From positions 186,001 through 250,000 of the forward strand of contig NZ_NTJD01000004.1 in the NCBI RefSeq assembly GCF_002358085.1: a stretch of DNA of 64,000 nt, given 5' to 3'. The translations under genes were made by a program, and so were the position numbers. Numbering within the stretch: the stretch's first letter is position 1; every line of letters starts with the position of its first letter. This stretch comes from Pseudothioclava arenosa. GTDB lineage: Bacteria; Pseudomonadota; Alphaproteobacteria; Rhodobacterales; Rhodobacteraceae. The notes below the pieces were generated by a model. The model made no database searches, had not been told where the DNA came from, and was given only the letters and a program-made list of their open reading frames with translations. Below are positions 34,784-44,423 of this stretch, one piece after another.

Positions 34784-36208
34784 ACCCGGAACGTCGAAAT
34801 GCACCTCGAGATGATCGGCCAGCGCGTCAAGCGTGGCCTCGACCGCGGCCTCATAGGCAAGATCCGAAGCCTCCGCCCCCATCGTCGCTAGCCAGGCGCG
34901 GCGAAACCCGTCGTCTGAAAACATCCCGTGCAGGTAACTGCCCGCAACGCGCCCATCGGCCGACATCGCGCCCTCGGGCTGGCCGTCAATCTCCGCGAAG
35001 AGGCGCGCGCGATCGGCGCCCTCGGTGCGACCAATGTGGATTTCATAGCCGGAAAACGCCTGCCGCGAAGCCGCATGGATCGCGCGCACCTCGGTCAGGC
35101 GTTTGTCGCCCGTCATCACCGTATCAACCCGCAAAAGGCCAAGCCCCGGCGAGGTTCCGGGCGCGCCCTCAATCCCATCCGGGTCTGAGATAGTGGCGCC
35201 AAGCATCTGATATCCTCCGCAAATCCCAAGCACACGCCCGCCGCGCCGGTGATGCGCGATCAGGTCCACATCCCAACCCTGCGCGCGCAGAAACTCCAGG
35301 TCACCGCGTGTCGATTTCGTGCCGGGCAGGATCACCAGATCGGCATCCGCCGGGATCGGACGCCCCGGCCCCAGCATCGTCAGCCGCACGCCCGGCTCTT
35401 GTGCCAAAGGGTCGAGATCGTCGAAATTCGCGATCCGCGACAGGCACAGGCAGACGATGTGAAACGCGCCACCCCGTAGCGGACCTACAAGATCAACTGC
35501 ATCCTCGGCGGGCAGTTTCCACGCATCGCGAAACCAGGGCGCGATTCCGAAACCGGGCCAGCCGGTCTGTTCCGCAATCAGTGCATAGCCGTCGTGGAAC
35601 AGATTAACATCGCCACGGAACTTGTTGATCAAAAACCCTTTGATCATCGCATTGTCGGCAGGGTCCAGCACCGCCTGCGTGCCGACGATCTGCGCGATGA
35701 CGCCGCCCCGGTCGATATCGCCCACCAGAACCACCGGGCAATCAGCGGCACGCGCAAAGCCCATGTTGGCGATGTCATTGGCCCGCAGGTTGACCTCGGC
35801 GGGCGAGCCCGCGCCTTCAACGATCACCAGGTCATGCGCGGCCTGAAGGTGGTGGAAACTCTCGAGTACCGCGCCCATCAGCCGCGGCTTCAGCGCGGCG
35901 TAATCGGCCGCCGCAGTCGAGGTCAGCCGCCGCCCCTGCACCACCACCTGCGCGCCGACATCGGTCTCGGGCTTGAGCAACACTGGGTTCATGTGAACGC
36001 TCGGACGCAGCCCGCAGGCGCGCGCCTGCAAGGCCTGCGCGCGGCCGATCTCGCCGCCATCCTCGGTCACGGCGGCATTGTTCGACATGTTCTGCGGCTT
36101 GAAGGGTGCGACGCTGAGGCCGCGCCGCCGTGCTGCCCGGCACAGACCCGCAACCAGCATCGATTTGCCGACATTCGAGCCCGTGCCCTGCAGCATCAGC
36201 GCGGGCAT
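34763..36208 (-). CDS. cobQ: Cobyric acid synthase
   Basis: This 481-residue glutamine amidotransferase amidates four carboxylates of adenosylcobyrinic acid a,c-diamide. The N-terminal P-loop-like domain opens [20 protein letters not shown], and the C-terminal amidotransferase domain contains [11 protein letters not shown], where the nucleophilic Cys lies, and SYLHGMF. It shares its start with the cobO stop (one base), so cobO and cobQ form one operon. Length and order are normal. Confidence 0.96.
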   Translation of the reverse strand: MPALMLQGTGSNVGKSMLVAGLCRAARRRGLSVAPFKPQNMSNNAAVTEDGGEIGRAQALQARACGLRPSVHMNPVLLKPETDVGAQVVVQGRRLTSTAAADYAALKPRLMGAVLESFHHLQAAHDLVIVEGAGSPAEVNLRANDIANMGFARAADCPVVLVGDIDRGGVIAQIVGTQAVLDPADNAMIKGFLINKFRGDVNLFHDGYALIAEQTGWPGFGIAPWFRDAWKLPAEDAVDLVGPLRGGAFHIVCLCLSRIANFDDLDPLAQEPGVRLTMLGPGRPIPADADLVILPGTKSTRGDLEFLRAQGWDVDLIAHHRRGGRVLGICGGYQMLGATISDPDGIEGAPGTSPGLGLLRVDTVMTGDKRLTEVRAIHAASRQAFSGYEIHIGRTEGADRARLFAEIDGQPEGAMSADGRVAGSYLHGMFSDDGFRRAWLATMGAEASDLAYEAAVEATLDALADHLEVHFDVPGLLALAR

Positions 36209-36825
36209 CAGAATTCCACGCCTTTCTGCGCCTTCACCCCGTCCTTGAACGGGTGCTTAACCAGCGTCATCTCGGTCACAAGATCCGCCGCCTCGATCAG
36301 ATCGGGCGCGGCGTGGCGGCCGGTCAGGCAGACATGGGTCATCGCGGGTTTCTCGGCGAGCAGGAAATCCACCACCTCGTCGAGATCGAGATAACCGTAT
36401 TTCAACGCGATGTTGATCTCGTCGAGCAGCACGAATTTATAGCGCGGATCGCGGATGATCTCCTTGGCCTGTTCCCAGCCGGCGCGGGCGGCGGCGATGT
36501 CACGCTCGCGGTCCTGGGTTTCCCAGGTAAAGCCTTCGCCGGAAATGACAAAACGGCATTCTTCGGGGAAGCGTTCCTTGAGCAGAAGCGCCTCGCCGGT
36601 CAGCCAGGTGCCCTTGATGAACTGCACCACGGCGCAGGGCATCCCATGCCCGATCGCGCGCATGATCATGCCGAATCCCGACGAGCTCTTGCCCTTGCCG
36701 TTGCCGGTATGGACGATGATCAGGCCCTTTTCCTCGGTCTTCGTGGCCATCAGCTTGTCGCGGGCGGCCTTGATCTTTTTCATCCGCTCGCGGTGGCGGG
36801 TGTTGATATCGGTTTCGTCGCTCAT
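36208..36825 (-). CDS. cobO: Cob(I)yrinic acid a,c-diamide adenosyltransferase
   Basis: This 205-residue enzyme of the BtuR/CobO family transfers the adenosyl group of ATP to cobalt(I) corrinoids. The P-loop reads [14 protein letters not shown], and [13 protein letters not shown] and [13 protein letters not shown] are typical. It precedes cobQ directly on the minus strand. It lies 60 bases downstream of the stop of the hybrid kinase gene, but the functions are unrelated, so a promoter for cobO is expected in that gap. No riboswitch is visible there. Confidence 0.95.
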   Translation of the reverse strand: MSDETDINTRHRERMKKIKAARDKLMATKTEEKGLIIVHTGNGKGKSSSGFGMIMRAIGHGMPCAVVQFIKGTWLTGEALLLKERFPEECRFVISGEGFTWETQDRERDIAAARAGWEQAKEIIRDPRYKFVLLDEINIALKYGYLDLDEVVDFLLAEKPAMTHVCLTGRHAAPDLIEAADLVTEMTLVKHPFKDGVKAQKGVEF

Positions 36826-36885
36826 GGTCTCTCCTCTTCGCGCGTGTCCGGTTTGGCACAGCGCGCGGGGCGGCGCAATCGGCGC

Positions 36886-39117
36886 TCAGCTGACGGGGCC
36901 GAAGAGGAAGGTCGAAAGCGCGGCGGGCAGGATTGGCTTGGCAAGGATTTCGGCGCCAAGCACATCGGCGCGCGCGCGCATTTCCGGCGAGCGATCGGCG
37001 GTGACAAGCCGCGCGGGCAGGTCCGGACCGAAACGCGCGCGCAGGGCTTCGAGGCAGTCGAGCCCGTCCATCCCCTCGCCCAATTGATAGTCGATCAGGC
37101 AGCGGTCGGGGGCGATGCCCGTGGCCTCGACCAGCTCCAGCGCTTCTTCGCCCGAGGCGACATCGAGCACCGTCACCCCCCATTTTTCCAGAAGCTGCGC
37201 CATCGCGCGCGACAGCCCCTCGTCATTCTCGACCAGAAGCACCAGAAGCCCGCCCGGATAGGCACAGATCCCCGCCCCCATCGCCGTGCCCTGCTCGACC
37301 ATCGGCGGGGCTTCGCGCGCGGGGCGCAGGCCCAGCGAAAAGGTCGAGCCGCAGCCCGGCGCGGAGCGCAGCGACAGCGGATGCCCCAGCAGCGAGGCCG
37401 CGCGTTCGACAATCGCCAACCCCAGCCCCATGCCTTCCGAGGCCGAGGCCTTGCCGTTCACGCGGTGAAATTCCTGAAAGATCAGATCCTGATCCGGCTC
37501 GGCGATACCCGGACCGGAGTCGCGCACCTCGGCCACCCAGAGCGGCCCGCGCCGGCGCAGCCCGACAAAGACGCGCCCCTTTTCGGTGTAGCGGATCGCG
37601 TTGGAGATCAGGTTTTGCAGGATGCGGCGCAGATAGGCGCGGTCCGAGAGCACGCTGGCCTCGACCGGGCGGATCACCAGCTCCAGCCCCTTGAGCGCGG
37701 CCAGCGGGGTGAATTCATCGCGCAATTGCCGGAACAAGGGTCCGAGCGCAATCGCCTCGACCGTGACCGAGGCATTGCCGGATTCGAGCCGTGAAATATC
37801 AAGGAGCGCGCCCAGGATCGCCTCGACCGAGCCAAGCGCGCTTTGCGCCTTGTCGAGCGTGCGCGCCGAAGATCCGCTCTCGATCTCGTCCGAGAGCGAG
37901 GCGAGGTAGAGCTTGGCCGCCGAGAGCGGTTGCAACAGGTCATGGCTGGCGGCTGCCACGAACCGCGCGCGCGAAGCATTGGCGCGCTCCGCCTGCGAAA
38001 GCGCGTCTTCGAGTTCGAGCGTGCGCTCCATCACCCGCGCCTCCAAGGTCTCATTCGCGCGCGACAGCGCCGCCAGCGCCGAACGCTCGGCCGAGACATC
38101 GTCGAGCGACATCACGAACCCGCCGTCTGGCAGTTCCTGCGCAAAGATCGCGTAGATCTGCGCGCCGCCTTCGCGTGTCACCTCGATCGAGAAATTCTCT
38201 TTCCGGCGCACCGAGCGCACCCAATCCGCCAGCCGATAGGCCGAAAGCCCGGGCGGGAACACAAACTGCCCCTGCACCTGTTCCAGAAGATGGTCGAAAT
38301 GCATGCCTTCGCGCAGCCGCGTGCGCGGCAGCGTCAGCATCTCGGAAAGCCGCCCGTTCCACCCCAGAAGGTGCAGCCGCGCGTCGAAAATGCACACGCC
38401 CAGCCGCAGATGTTCGAGCGTCGCGCGCAGGATCTGCGCCTGATCGTCCAGCATCCGCCCGCGCGCGGCGCGCTCGGCCCGGATCAGGTCGGTCACCTCG
38501 GTCTGCAAGATCACCGTGCCGCCGTCGCGGGTGCGGTGTTCAGAAACCTGCACCCAGCGGTCGCGGCCCATCTTCTGGGTCAGGATGAAGTGATGCTCTT
38601 CATGGCGCCGCCGCCGCATCGCGATCCAGTCGGCGGGCGTCATCCCGTCGGCCATGCCCAGATGCATCGAGCCTGCCGCAAGGTCGAGATAGGATTCGAA
38701 CGTCAGCCCCGGCACGAGATGGTCGCGAATATCGGGCAAGAGCGCGTTGAACCGCGAGTTGCACATCACCAGCACATCCTGCGCATCAAAGAGCGCAAAG
38801 CCCTCCTGCACGGTCTCGATCGCGGCGGCGAGGTTCTGGCGCGCGGCCTCTTTCTCGCGCGTGGCGTCAGCGAGCTGCGCGTTCGAGGCATTGAGCAGAT
38901 CGAGCGCGCGTTCGAGGTCGCGGGTGCGCGCGCGCACCTGATCCTCGAGCATCGCGGCGCGCTGGAACTGCGCATAGGCCGCGCCGCGATCCTCGGTCAT
39001 TTCCTCGGCATGGCGGATCAGCACCTCGGCGATGCGCAGCAATTTCTCGTTCTGGCGCGCGACGCTGTCGCCGGGCGCGATCAGCGCGCTGAGCGCGGGG
39101 GGCAACGGGCCGTTCAT
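36886..39117 (-). CDS. Hybrid sensor histidine kinase, NahK/ErcS'-like
   Basis: This cytoplasmic kinase of 743 residues has a coiled-coil start, PAS domains (about 95-210 and 225-345), a second coiled coil, the H-box AASHDLLQPLSAAKLYL, a HATPase domain (NLISNAIRYTEKG, DSGPGIAEPD) and a C-terminal receiver (LLVLLVENDEG, CLIDYQLGEGMDG). The LLQPLSAA box is characteristic of the NahK type. It overlaps the FIST-gene stop by 4 bases and ends the operon regulator-FIST-kinase. In Pseudomonas the same trio (ErbR/AgmR, NosP, NahK) stands beside the ethanol-oxidation genes. The input is probably the FIST protein. Confidence 0.85.
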   Translation of the reverse strand: MNGPLPPALSALIAPGDSVARQNEKLLRIAEVLIRHAEEMTEDRGAAYAQFQRAAMLEDQVRARTRDLERALDLLNASNAQLADATREKEAARQNLAAAIETVQEGFALFDAQDVLVMCNSRFNALLPDIRDHLVPGLTFESYLDLAAGSMHLGMADGMTPADWIAMRRRRHEEHHFILTQKMGRDRWVQVSEHRTRDGGTVILQTEVTDLIRAERAARGRMLDDQAQILRATLEHLRLGVCIFDARLHLLGWNGRLSEMLTLPRTRLREGMHFDHLLEQVQGQFVFPPGLSAYRLADWVRSVRRKENFSIEVTREGGAQIYAIFAQELPDGGFVMSLDDVSAERSALAALSRANETLEARVMERTLELEDALSQAERANASRARFVAAASHDLLQPLSAAKLYLASLSDEIESGSSARTLDKAQSALGSVEAILGALLDISRLESGNASVTVEAIALGPLFRQLRDEFTPLAALKGLELVIRPVEASVLSDRAYLRRILQNLISNAIRYTEKGRVFVGLRRRGPLWVAEVRDSGPGIAEPDQDLIFQEFHRVNGKASASEGMGLGLAIVERAASLLGHPLSLRSAPGCGSTFSLGLRPAREAPPMVEQGTAMGAGICAYPGGLLVLLVENDEGLSRAMAQLLEKWGVTVLDVASGEEALELVEATGIAPDRCLIDYQLGEGMDGLDCLEALRARFGPDLPARLVTADRSPEMRARADVLGAEILAKPILPAALSTFLFGPVS

Positions 39118-40295
39118 GCGACGCTCTCGGGCGGGTAGAAGGCGACGCCGGTCAGGGTCTGGTTGACATGCATCGCGCCGATCTGCTCGCCATAGGTCGA
39201 GAAGCCCGCGACCTGGTGGCGCGCGAGGATGCGCGAGACCTCGCCGGTCTTTTGCCGCCCCTCGGCCTCGATCCGGCGAAAGATGCAGTCAAACCCCAGG
39301 ATCGCCGAGGGCGCGCGTTGCTGCGAGAGCCGCGCAAGCTCGGCCTCGAGATGGGTGGCGATGTCTTCGGGCTCGGCCAGTGTCAGCACCACGCCCTCGT
39401 CGATCGCGGCGAAGAAACACAGCGAATGATCGTCGCCCGCATGCTGGATCGCGCGCACATGGTGGCGCCCGCCCGCCCGCACCAGCACCGGATGCGCGGC
39501 GAAGACGACGCTCGAAAGCTGGTCGGCCGGCACGCCGACGAGGCGCGCATATTCCAGCGCGGCCGGCTCGTCATTGATCCGCGCGACGATGCGGTTGGCC
39601 GGATCGGCCGAGGTCACCACCATCCGCGCCTCGGAGGCATGCATGTGATCGAAGGAGAAGGACCGCGCCTCGCAGGCGCTGCGCAACAGGCAGAGCACAG
39701 CGGCATTTTCCAGAATGCGCCCGTCGCAGAACAGGAGCGTGCGCTCGAACGCGCCGCCATCGCCCGCCGAGCCCCCGACCATCGGCACCGGCCCAAGCCC
39801 GCCCGACAGCGCCGCGACCAGCGCGTCCTCCTGCCCCGACAGACCATCGACCAGAAGGATCGCGAGTTCATTGCGATGCTGCTCGGCGCGACGCGCGAGC
39901 GCCTGACGCGCGGTCAGCAGATCGGCGATCAGCGCACGGGTATCAAGCCGGTCGAGCCCCTCGATCACCAGCGTCTCGACCGCGAAGCCCGGCGCCGGGA
40001 AGGCGAAGGCCACGATCCGCCCCTGCACATAGCCCTCGCCGGTGATCTCGCCCGAGGTGGTGCAGCCGCAGATCGCCGCGCGCGGAAACCGCGCGCCCGC
40101 CTCGGACACCAGCGGCTCCAGCGGCAGCGCGGGCGTCACGAACAACAGCACCAGCGAAAACGGCCCCGGCCCCAGCGTCTCGGACAAGGCGCCCAGCGGG
40201 TCCGCGACATCGGCAGGCACGCAAGCGCGGCGCGGACAGAACGCCCGCGCCGTTTCCGAGTAACTCCCGGTGTCGGCTCTCTCCCTTTCGGTCAC
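39114..40295 (-). CDS. FIST-domain sensory protein, NosP-like
   Basis: The protein has 393 residues. The FIST N domain (about 45-240) contains ICGCTTSGEITGEGY and PMVGGSAGDGG; the FIST C domain (about 250-385) ends with SAILGFDCIFRRIE and GFSTYGEQIGAMHVNQTLTGVAFYP as spaced blocks. NosP of Pseudomonas is a FIST protein that binds haem and nitric oxide and inhibits NahK. It is placed between the AgmR-type regulator and the NahK-like kinase, overlapping the latter by 4 bases. Haem binding and the ligand here are inferred, not seen. Confidence 0.82.
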   Translation of the reverse strand: MTERERADTGSYSETARAFCPRRACVPADVADPLGALSETLGPGPFSLVLLFVTPALPLEPLVSEAGARFPRAAICGCTTSGEITGEGYVQGRIVAFAFPAPGFAVETLVIEGLDRLDTRALIADLLTARQALARRAEQHRNELAILLVDGLSGQEDALVAALSGGLGPVPMVGGSAGDGGAFERTLLFCDGRILENAAVLCLLRSACEARSFSFDHMHASEARMVVTSADPANRIVARINDEPAALEYARLVGVPADQLSSVVFAAHPVLVRAGGRHHVRAIQHAGDDHSLCFFAAIDEGVVLTLAEPEDIATHLEAELARLSQQRAPSAILGFDCIFRRIEAEGRQKTGEVSRILARHQVAGFSTYGEQIGAMHVNQTLTGVAFYPPESVA

Positions 40296-40326
40296 GCATT
40301 CCTCCTCTGAGTGACCCCCGGCTATC

Positions 40327-41037
40327 CTATCCCTCGCGCAGCCCCTCCGGCAATGGCCCCATCGCCTGCGCCTCGCGCGCGATCAGCACGGCCTGAGTGC
40401 GCGAATAGACCCCGAGCTTGCGCATGATCGCGGTGACATGCGCCTTTACGGTGGTTTCCGCGATCGACAGATCATAGGCGATCTGCTTGTTCATCTTGCC
40501 TTCGCAGATCTGCTCGAGGATCTTGGCCTGCTGCCGCGTTAGCTGGCTGACGCGCCGGATCGCCTCGTCCTGCGGGCTCATGCCATTGCCCTCGGCCAGC
40601 GCGTCGCCGGTGGATTCGGGCACGAAGATCTCGCCCCGCGCGATCACCGAAAAGGCAGTGCGGAACAGCTCGCGGCGCGAGTGCTTGGGCACGAAGCCCG
40701 CCGCCCCCGCCATGATCACCGAGCGGATCACCCGCGGCTCGTCGATCGACGAGACCACCACGATCGGGCGCTCGGGCGCGGCCTGCCGTAGCCGCATCAG
40801 CCCGTCGAGCCCGTTCACATCGGGCAGGTTCAGGTCGAGAATGATGACGTCGGGCGTGGCGCCTTCTTCGAGCCGGTCAAGCGCGACCTGAAGCCGGTCG
40901 GCATGCTCAACCGTCTCGATCCCGGCCACCGCCTGAAGCGTCATCGCCAGCGCATCGCAGAACAGCGGATGGTCCTCGACGATCAGCGCCGAGTGGAACT
41001 CCGCCTTGGTGCCGCTGAAGAGGGGCCGGTCTTGCAT
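40327..41037 (-). CDS. NarL-family response regulator, AgmR/ErbR/PedR1-like
   Basis: The protein is 236 residues. The receiver has IVEDHPLFCDAL, phospho-acceptor in DVIILDLNLPDVNG and the conserved Lys in VPKHS; the LuxR-type helix-turn-helix reads LTRQQAKILEQICEG and NKQIAYDLSIAETTVKAHV. Regulators of this type activate PQQ alcohol dehydrogenase genes in pseudomonads. It lies first in the operon with the FIST protein and the kinase. Its own upstream region (41103-41119) contains one copy of the repeated motif of the locus, so it may regulate itself. Confidence 0.87.
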   Translation of the reverse strand: MQDRPLFSGTKAEFHSALIVEDHPLFCDALAMTLQAVAGIETVEHADRLQVALDRLEEGATPDVIILDLNLPDVNGLDGLMRLRQAAPERPIVVVSSIDEPRVIRSVIMAGAAGFVPKHSRRELFRTAFSVIARGEIFVPESTGDALAEGNGMSPQDEAIRRVSQLTRQQAKILEQICEGKMNKQIAYDLSIAETTVKAHVTAIMRKLGVYSRTQAVLIAREAQAMGPLPEGLREG

Positions 41038-41102
41038 CTGCGTCCTCGTGAGGTTGATCTTTCTGTTCTCATGCTACTCCGGGCGGGGCTTGGGGCGATA
41101 CT

Positions 41103-41119
41103 GTCCATAAGTCTAAGAC
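41103..41119 (+). promoter_or_regulatory. Shared locus motif, site 1 (regulator promoter)
   Basis: GTCCATAAGTCTAAGAC lies 65-82 bases upstream of the AgmR-type regulator gene and fits the pattern CNWWRGTCKWA loosely at its right half. It also lies at the end of the alcohol dehydrogenase transcript. Related copies stand at 43063, 43647, 43687, 44341, 50982, 51015 and 55648. Confidence 0.5.
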
Positions 41120-41155
41120 CAGGAATTTCCGCCCATCGGCCTGCCGGAAACGAAA

Positions 41156-41183
41156 ACAGGGCGCGGGTTTCCCCACGCCCTGT
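41156..41183 (-). terminator. Rho-independent terminator of the alcohol dehydrogenase gene
   Basis: On the minus strand ACAGGGCG and CGCCCTGT form a perfect 8-bp stem with a 12-base loop, followed by TTTT. It lies 21 bases after the stop codon at 41205. Confidence 0.88.
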
Positions 41184-41204
41184 CCTGTCGCGCCGGTTGG
41201 AGGA

Positions 41205-42974
41205 TCAGTTGGCCGAGGCCAGCTGGCGCGGGAGTTTGAAGGTCCAGACGGTGGCGCCCTGGTTCAGGTAGTTAACCTTCTTGGCCACTTCGCCACCCCA
41301 GAGCGGCACAGCGCCACCCCAGCCCGAGACCACCGAGACATATTGCTCGCCGTCCTGTTCCCAGGTGATCGGCTGGCCGACGATGCCCGAGCCGGTCTGG
41401 AACGACCACAGCTTTTCGCCGGTCTCGTCGTCGAAGGCGATGAACTCACCCTCGGGGGTGCCGGTGAACACAAGCCCGCCCGCGGTGGTCATCACGCCGC
41501 CCCAGAGCGGAGCCTCGTTCTTGAACTCCCATTTCACCTCGCCGGTCATCGGGTCCATCGCCTTCAGCGAGCCGATGTAATCCTCGAAAAGCGGCTTGAT
41601 GGTGAAGCCCGCGCCCAGATAGGCCGCGCCCTTCTTGTAGGAGATCGGCTCGTTCCAGATGTCCATGCCCCATTCGTTCGAGGGCACGTAGAACAGGCCG
41701 GTCTTCTGGCTGTGCGCCATCGGCATCCAGTTCTTGCCGCCGAGGAACGAGGGCACCGCAAAGACCTGCTGGCCCTTGCCGCCTTCGGCCGCGGCATCGG
41801 GCGCGCCCGGACGGTTCTCTTCGTTGTAGATCGGGCGGCCGTTTTCATCGATGCCTTGCGCCCAGGTGATGTTCTTCACGAAGGGATGGGCCGAGATGAA
41901 CTTGCCGTCTTCACGGTTGAGCACGTAGAAAAAGCCGTTGCGGTCGGCGGTGGCGAAGCGCTTGTTGCCGTCCTTGTCGACAAAGGCCACGACCTCGTTC
42001 ACGCCGTCAAAGTCCCAGCCCTCGCGCGGCGTGGTCTGGAAGTGCCATTTGATCTCGCCGTTCTCGGGGTCGATACCGAGACGCGAGGCGGCATAGAGGT
42101 TGTCACCCGTGTTGCCTTCGACGGGCGTGCCCGCGTTGCGCAGATGCGAGTTCCAGGGTGCGGGGTTGCCCGCGCCAAAGACCAGCGTGTTGGTGTCGGC
42201 GTCATAGGAGCCGCCCAGCCAGGTCGCGCCGCCGCCGGTTTTCCACATATCGCCCGGCCAGGTCGCGTTCAGCGTGCCGGTCATCGTCGAGGGCTCGCCC
42301 TTGTAGGTGCCGACATGGCCTTCGATCACCGGACGGGTCCAGACCAGCTCGCCGGTCTCGGCGTCACGTGCCGCCACTTCACCGACGATGCCAAACTCAC
42401 CGCCCGAGTTGCCGGTGATGACCAGACCGTTCACGATCAGGGGCGCCGCCGTGTAGGAATAGCCTTCCTTGTAATCGGCGATCTTCTTGTTCCATTTCAC
42501 GTCGCCCGTCTTCAGGTCGAGAGCCACGATGCGCGCATCGAGCGTGCCGAAATAGATGTTGTCGCCATAGATCGCGCCGCCACGGTTGATCACGTCGCAG
42601 CAGGGCAGGATGCCCTCGGGCAGACGAGCATCGTATTGCCACAGCTCCTTGCCCGACTTCAGGTCGATCGCGAACATCCGCGAATAGGACCCGGTGACAT
42701 ACATCACCCCGTCATGCACCAGCGGCTGGCTTTCCTGGCCGCGCTGTTTTTCGCCGCCCATCGAGAAGGCCCAGGCCGGGACCAGGTTCTGGACGTTGTC
42801 CTTGTTCAGGATTTCGAGCGGGCTGAAGCGCTGCAGATCGCGCCCCATACCATTGGTCAGCACGTTCTCGGTGCTGGTCTGATCAGTGAGCAGGTCCTGC
42901 TCGGTCACACCGGCCTGAGCAACACTGCCCAGAGCGGTCATTGCCACGACAGTGGCCAAAACGAAACGGTTCAT
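41205..42974 (-). CDS. PQQ-dependent alcohol dehydrogenase with the lanthanide-type Asp pair (ExaF/PedH-like)
   Basis: The enzyme is 589 residues with a signal peptide ([21 protein letters not shown]). It is an eight-bladed propeller with the adjacent-cysteine disulfide at 125-126 (LPCCDV), metal ligands Glu193 and Asn270, catalytic Asp321 and Asp323 in the sequence GWDFDGVNE. The second Asp, two residues after the catalytic one, marks lanthanide-dependent forms; calcium forms have Ser or Ala there. It acts in the periplasm and probably oxidises short alcohols. The ribosome site GGGGAGG is strong. Upstream lies a copy of the shared motif. The pqq genes are not in this window. Confidence 0.92.
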   Translation of the reverse strand: MNRFVLATVVAMTALGSVAQAGVTEQDLLTDQTSTENVLTNGMGRDLQRFSPLEILNKDNVQNLVPAWAFSMGGEKQRGQESQPLVHDGVMYVTGSYSRMFAIDLKSGKELWQYDARLPEGILPCCDVINRGGAIYGDNIYFGTLDARIVALDLKTGDVKWNKKIADYKEGYSYTAAPLIVNGLVITGNSGGEFGIVGEVAARDAETGELVWTRPVIEGHVGTYKGEPSTMTGTLNATWPGDMWKTGGGATWLGGSYDADTNTLVFGAGNPAPWNSHLRNAGTPVEGNTGDNLYAASRLGIDPENGEIKWHFQTTPREGWDFDGVNEVVAFVDKDGNKRFATADRNGFFYVLNREDGKFISAHPFVKNITWAQGIDENGRPIYNEENRPGAPDAAAEGGKGQQVFAVPSFLGGKNWMPMAHSQKTGLFYVPSNEWGMDIWNEPISYKKGAAYLGAGFTIKPLFEDYIGSLKAMDPMTGEVKWEFKNEAPLWGGVMTTAGGLVFTGTPEGEFIAFDDETGEKLWSFQTGSGIVGQPITWEQDGEQYVSVVSGWGGAVPLWGGEVAKKVNYLNQGATVWTFKLPRQLASAN

Positions 42975-43062
42975 CGCTTCCTCCCCTTGTTCGGGCCACC
43001 GGCGGCAAAGGCCATGCCGGGGCTGTCCAAGAAGTATCGGCGCCGCGCCGCGGGCGTATATT

Positions 43063-43081
43063 GTCCATTGGTCTTACGACC
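43063..43081 (+). promoter_or_regulatory. Shared locus motif, site 2 (alcohol dehydrogenase promoter)
   Basis: GTCCATTGGTCTTACGACC stands about 90-107 bases upstream of the alcohol dehydrogenase start and closely resembles site 1 (GTCCATAAGTCTAAGACC). It probably binds the regulator that activates the dehydrogenase gene. This is inferred from recurrence, not from a known consensus. Confidence 0.5.
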
Positions 43082-43181
43082 CTGCCGGGGCGCCCTGACA
43101 CGCGCCGGGCAGGCATGCGAAAGGGCGGCACGAAAGGTGCCGCCCTTGTCGAATGCCGGGGCCTTTTCGGAGACCCGCGCC

Positions 43182-43562
43182 TTACTTGAGGGTCGAGAGA
43201 TAGGAGGTGATGAAATCCTGCACCGTCGGATCGGTGATGCCCACGTGGCGCATCTTGGTGCCCGGCACGAAGGCGTCGTTATCTTCCATCCAGGCCCGCA
43301 GCGCGCCCGTGGTCCAGACGAACCCCGCCCCGCCAAGCGCCTCGGAATAGTCATAGCCCTCGAAGACGCCCGCCTTGCGCCCGACGATCCCGTCAAGCAG
43401 CGGGCCATAGCTCGGGTCGGTCGCATCGACCGCGTGGCAGCGGCGGCATTGCGCGTCGAACAACGCCTCGCCCGCCTCCGCCTTCACCCGTTCGAAAGTG
43501 TCAGCCATCGCCGGCGCCGCCGCCAGCATCGCCAGAATTGCCGGTGCAATCAGTTTCTTCAT
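43182..43562 (-). CDS. Cytochrome c, class I, probable electron acceptor of the alcohol dehydrogenase
   Basis: This is a 126-residue periplasmic cytochrome with a signal peptide (MKKLIAPAILAMLAAAPAMA), a haem motif CRRCH and a distal Met in GTKMRHVG. It is the size of a c550/c2-type carrier. It lies upstream of the dehydrogenase gene on the same strand, so it most likely accepts electrons from the PQQ enzyme and passes them to the oxidase or another cytochrome. Two copies of the shared motif (43647 and 43687) lie in front of it. Confidence 0.85.
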   Translation of the reverse strand: MKKLIAPAILAMLAAAPAMADTFERVKAEAGEALFDAQCRRCHAVDATDPSYGPLLDGIVGRKAGVFEGYDYSEALGGAGFVWTTGALRAWMEDNDAFVPGTKMRHVGITDPTVQDFITSYLSTLK

Positions 43563-43646
43563 CGCTCGTTCTCCTGTCGCTGAAGCTCGGCGCCAAGATC
43601 GCGCCCATCGCCCGCACCTTGCTTGACCTGCATCAACGGCGCCTTA

Positions 43647-43658
43647 CGACTTTAGTCG
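43647..43658 (+). promoter_or_regulatory. Shared locus motif, site 3a (cytochrome c promoter)
   Basis: CGACTTTAGTCG is a perfect palindrome. On the minus strand it continues as CGACTAAAGTCGTAAGG, which aligns with the other copies of the motif. It is 85-96 bases upstream of the cytochrome c gene. Confidence 0.5.
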
Positions 43659-43686
43659 CGAAACCCCCGAAATCAGGCCGATTTAC

Positions 43687-43697
43687 GACCTATGGAC
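43687..43697 (-). promoter_or_regulatory. Shared locus motif, site 3b (cytochrome c promoter)
   Basis: On the minus strand this reads GTCCATAGGTC and continues GTAAAT. It is 29 bases from site 3a and 15 bases past the stop of the Sel1 gene, so the pair may form a tandem regulator site. Confidence 0.5.
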
Positions 43698-43711
43698 AAG
43701 GCCCGCGCGGC

Positions 43712-44257
43712 TCAGGACAGCGGGATATAGCGCCATTCATCGGCGTCGGGCGTCACCTCGTCGAGGTCATAGCCCGCGCCCTGCAGCCGCCGCGCGACCG
43801 GCAACCCCGCCTCGGCCGCCCGGTCGATCAGCGCGCGCCCGGCCTCCTCGTCGCGCATCACGCCGCGCCCGCGCATCAGGTCGAGCCCGAAGTTGAACTG
43901 CCCGACCGGATCGCCCGCCTCGGCCGCGCGCCGATCCCATTCGGCGGCGGCTTTCGGGTTCATCGGCGCGCCAAGCCCGTTTTCATCGAGCTGGCTCATC
44001 CAGGTCATCGCCGCCGTCCAACCGTCATCGGCGCATTCCAGAAACAGATCGCGCGCCATCTCATGGCGGCCCGATTTGGTGATGAAATAGCCCGTTGCGC
44101 AGATCGCCATCGAGGTCTCGCCGCGCTCGATATTTTCCATCATGCGGTTGAGCGAAAGCTCCTCGCGGTTCAGATCGCCCAGTTGAGACAGATCCTCTTC
44201 GGCCATGGCGGGGCCGGCAAGCCCTGCGCAAAGGCATAGAAACATCAGCTGACGCAT
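43712..44257 (-). CDS. Periplasmic Sel1-repeat protein
   Basis: The product is 181 residues with a signal peptide (MRQLMFLCLCAGLAGPAMAEE). The mature part contains Sel1-like helical repeats (about 85-155: PKAAAEWDRRAAEAGDPVGQFNFG, EEAGRALIDRAAEAGLPVARR as spaced blocks). The start at 44257 has GGGAGGAG upstream; an upstream in-frame start lacks a site. Sel1 proteins are scaffolds. Its place beside the alcohol dehydrogenase and cytochrome suggests a maturation or assembly role in the periplasm, which is inference. A shared motif copy (44341) lies in its divergent promoter region. Confidence 0.7.
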   Translation of the reverse strand: MRQLMFLCLCAGLAGPAMAEEDLSQLGDLNREELSLNRMMENIERGETSMAICATGYFITKSGRHEMARDLFLECADDGWTAAMTWMSQLDENGLGAPMNPKAAAEWDRRAAEAGDPVGQFNFGLDLMRGRGVMRDEEAGRALIDRAAEAGLPVARRLQGAGYDLDEVTPDADEWRYIPLS

Positions 44258-44340
44258 GATCTCCTCCCTCGATACGCGTTTCACAAAGCCTAGCACGGAC
44301 CGGCTGGATTGCCGCGCAAGCTGTGGTCGCAAGGGGTGTT

Positions 44341-44356
44341 AGACATAGGTCGTATT
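44341..44356 (+). promoter_or_regulatory. Shared locus motif, site 4 (divergent promoter)
   Basis: AGACATAGGTCGTATT lies between the Sel1 gene (minus) and the ABC-type binding protein (plus), 68-83 bases upstream of the latter. It shares AGGTCGTA with site 3b. Confidence 0.5.
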
Positions 44357-44423
44357 GCGCCTGCGACCCCGCCCGCGCAGCATGGTTTTGCAGGGCTTTG
44401 CGCGCCCCGCAGCGGGAGGAATT

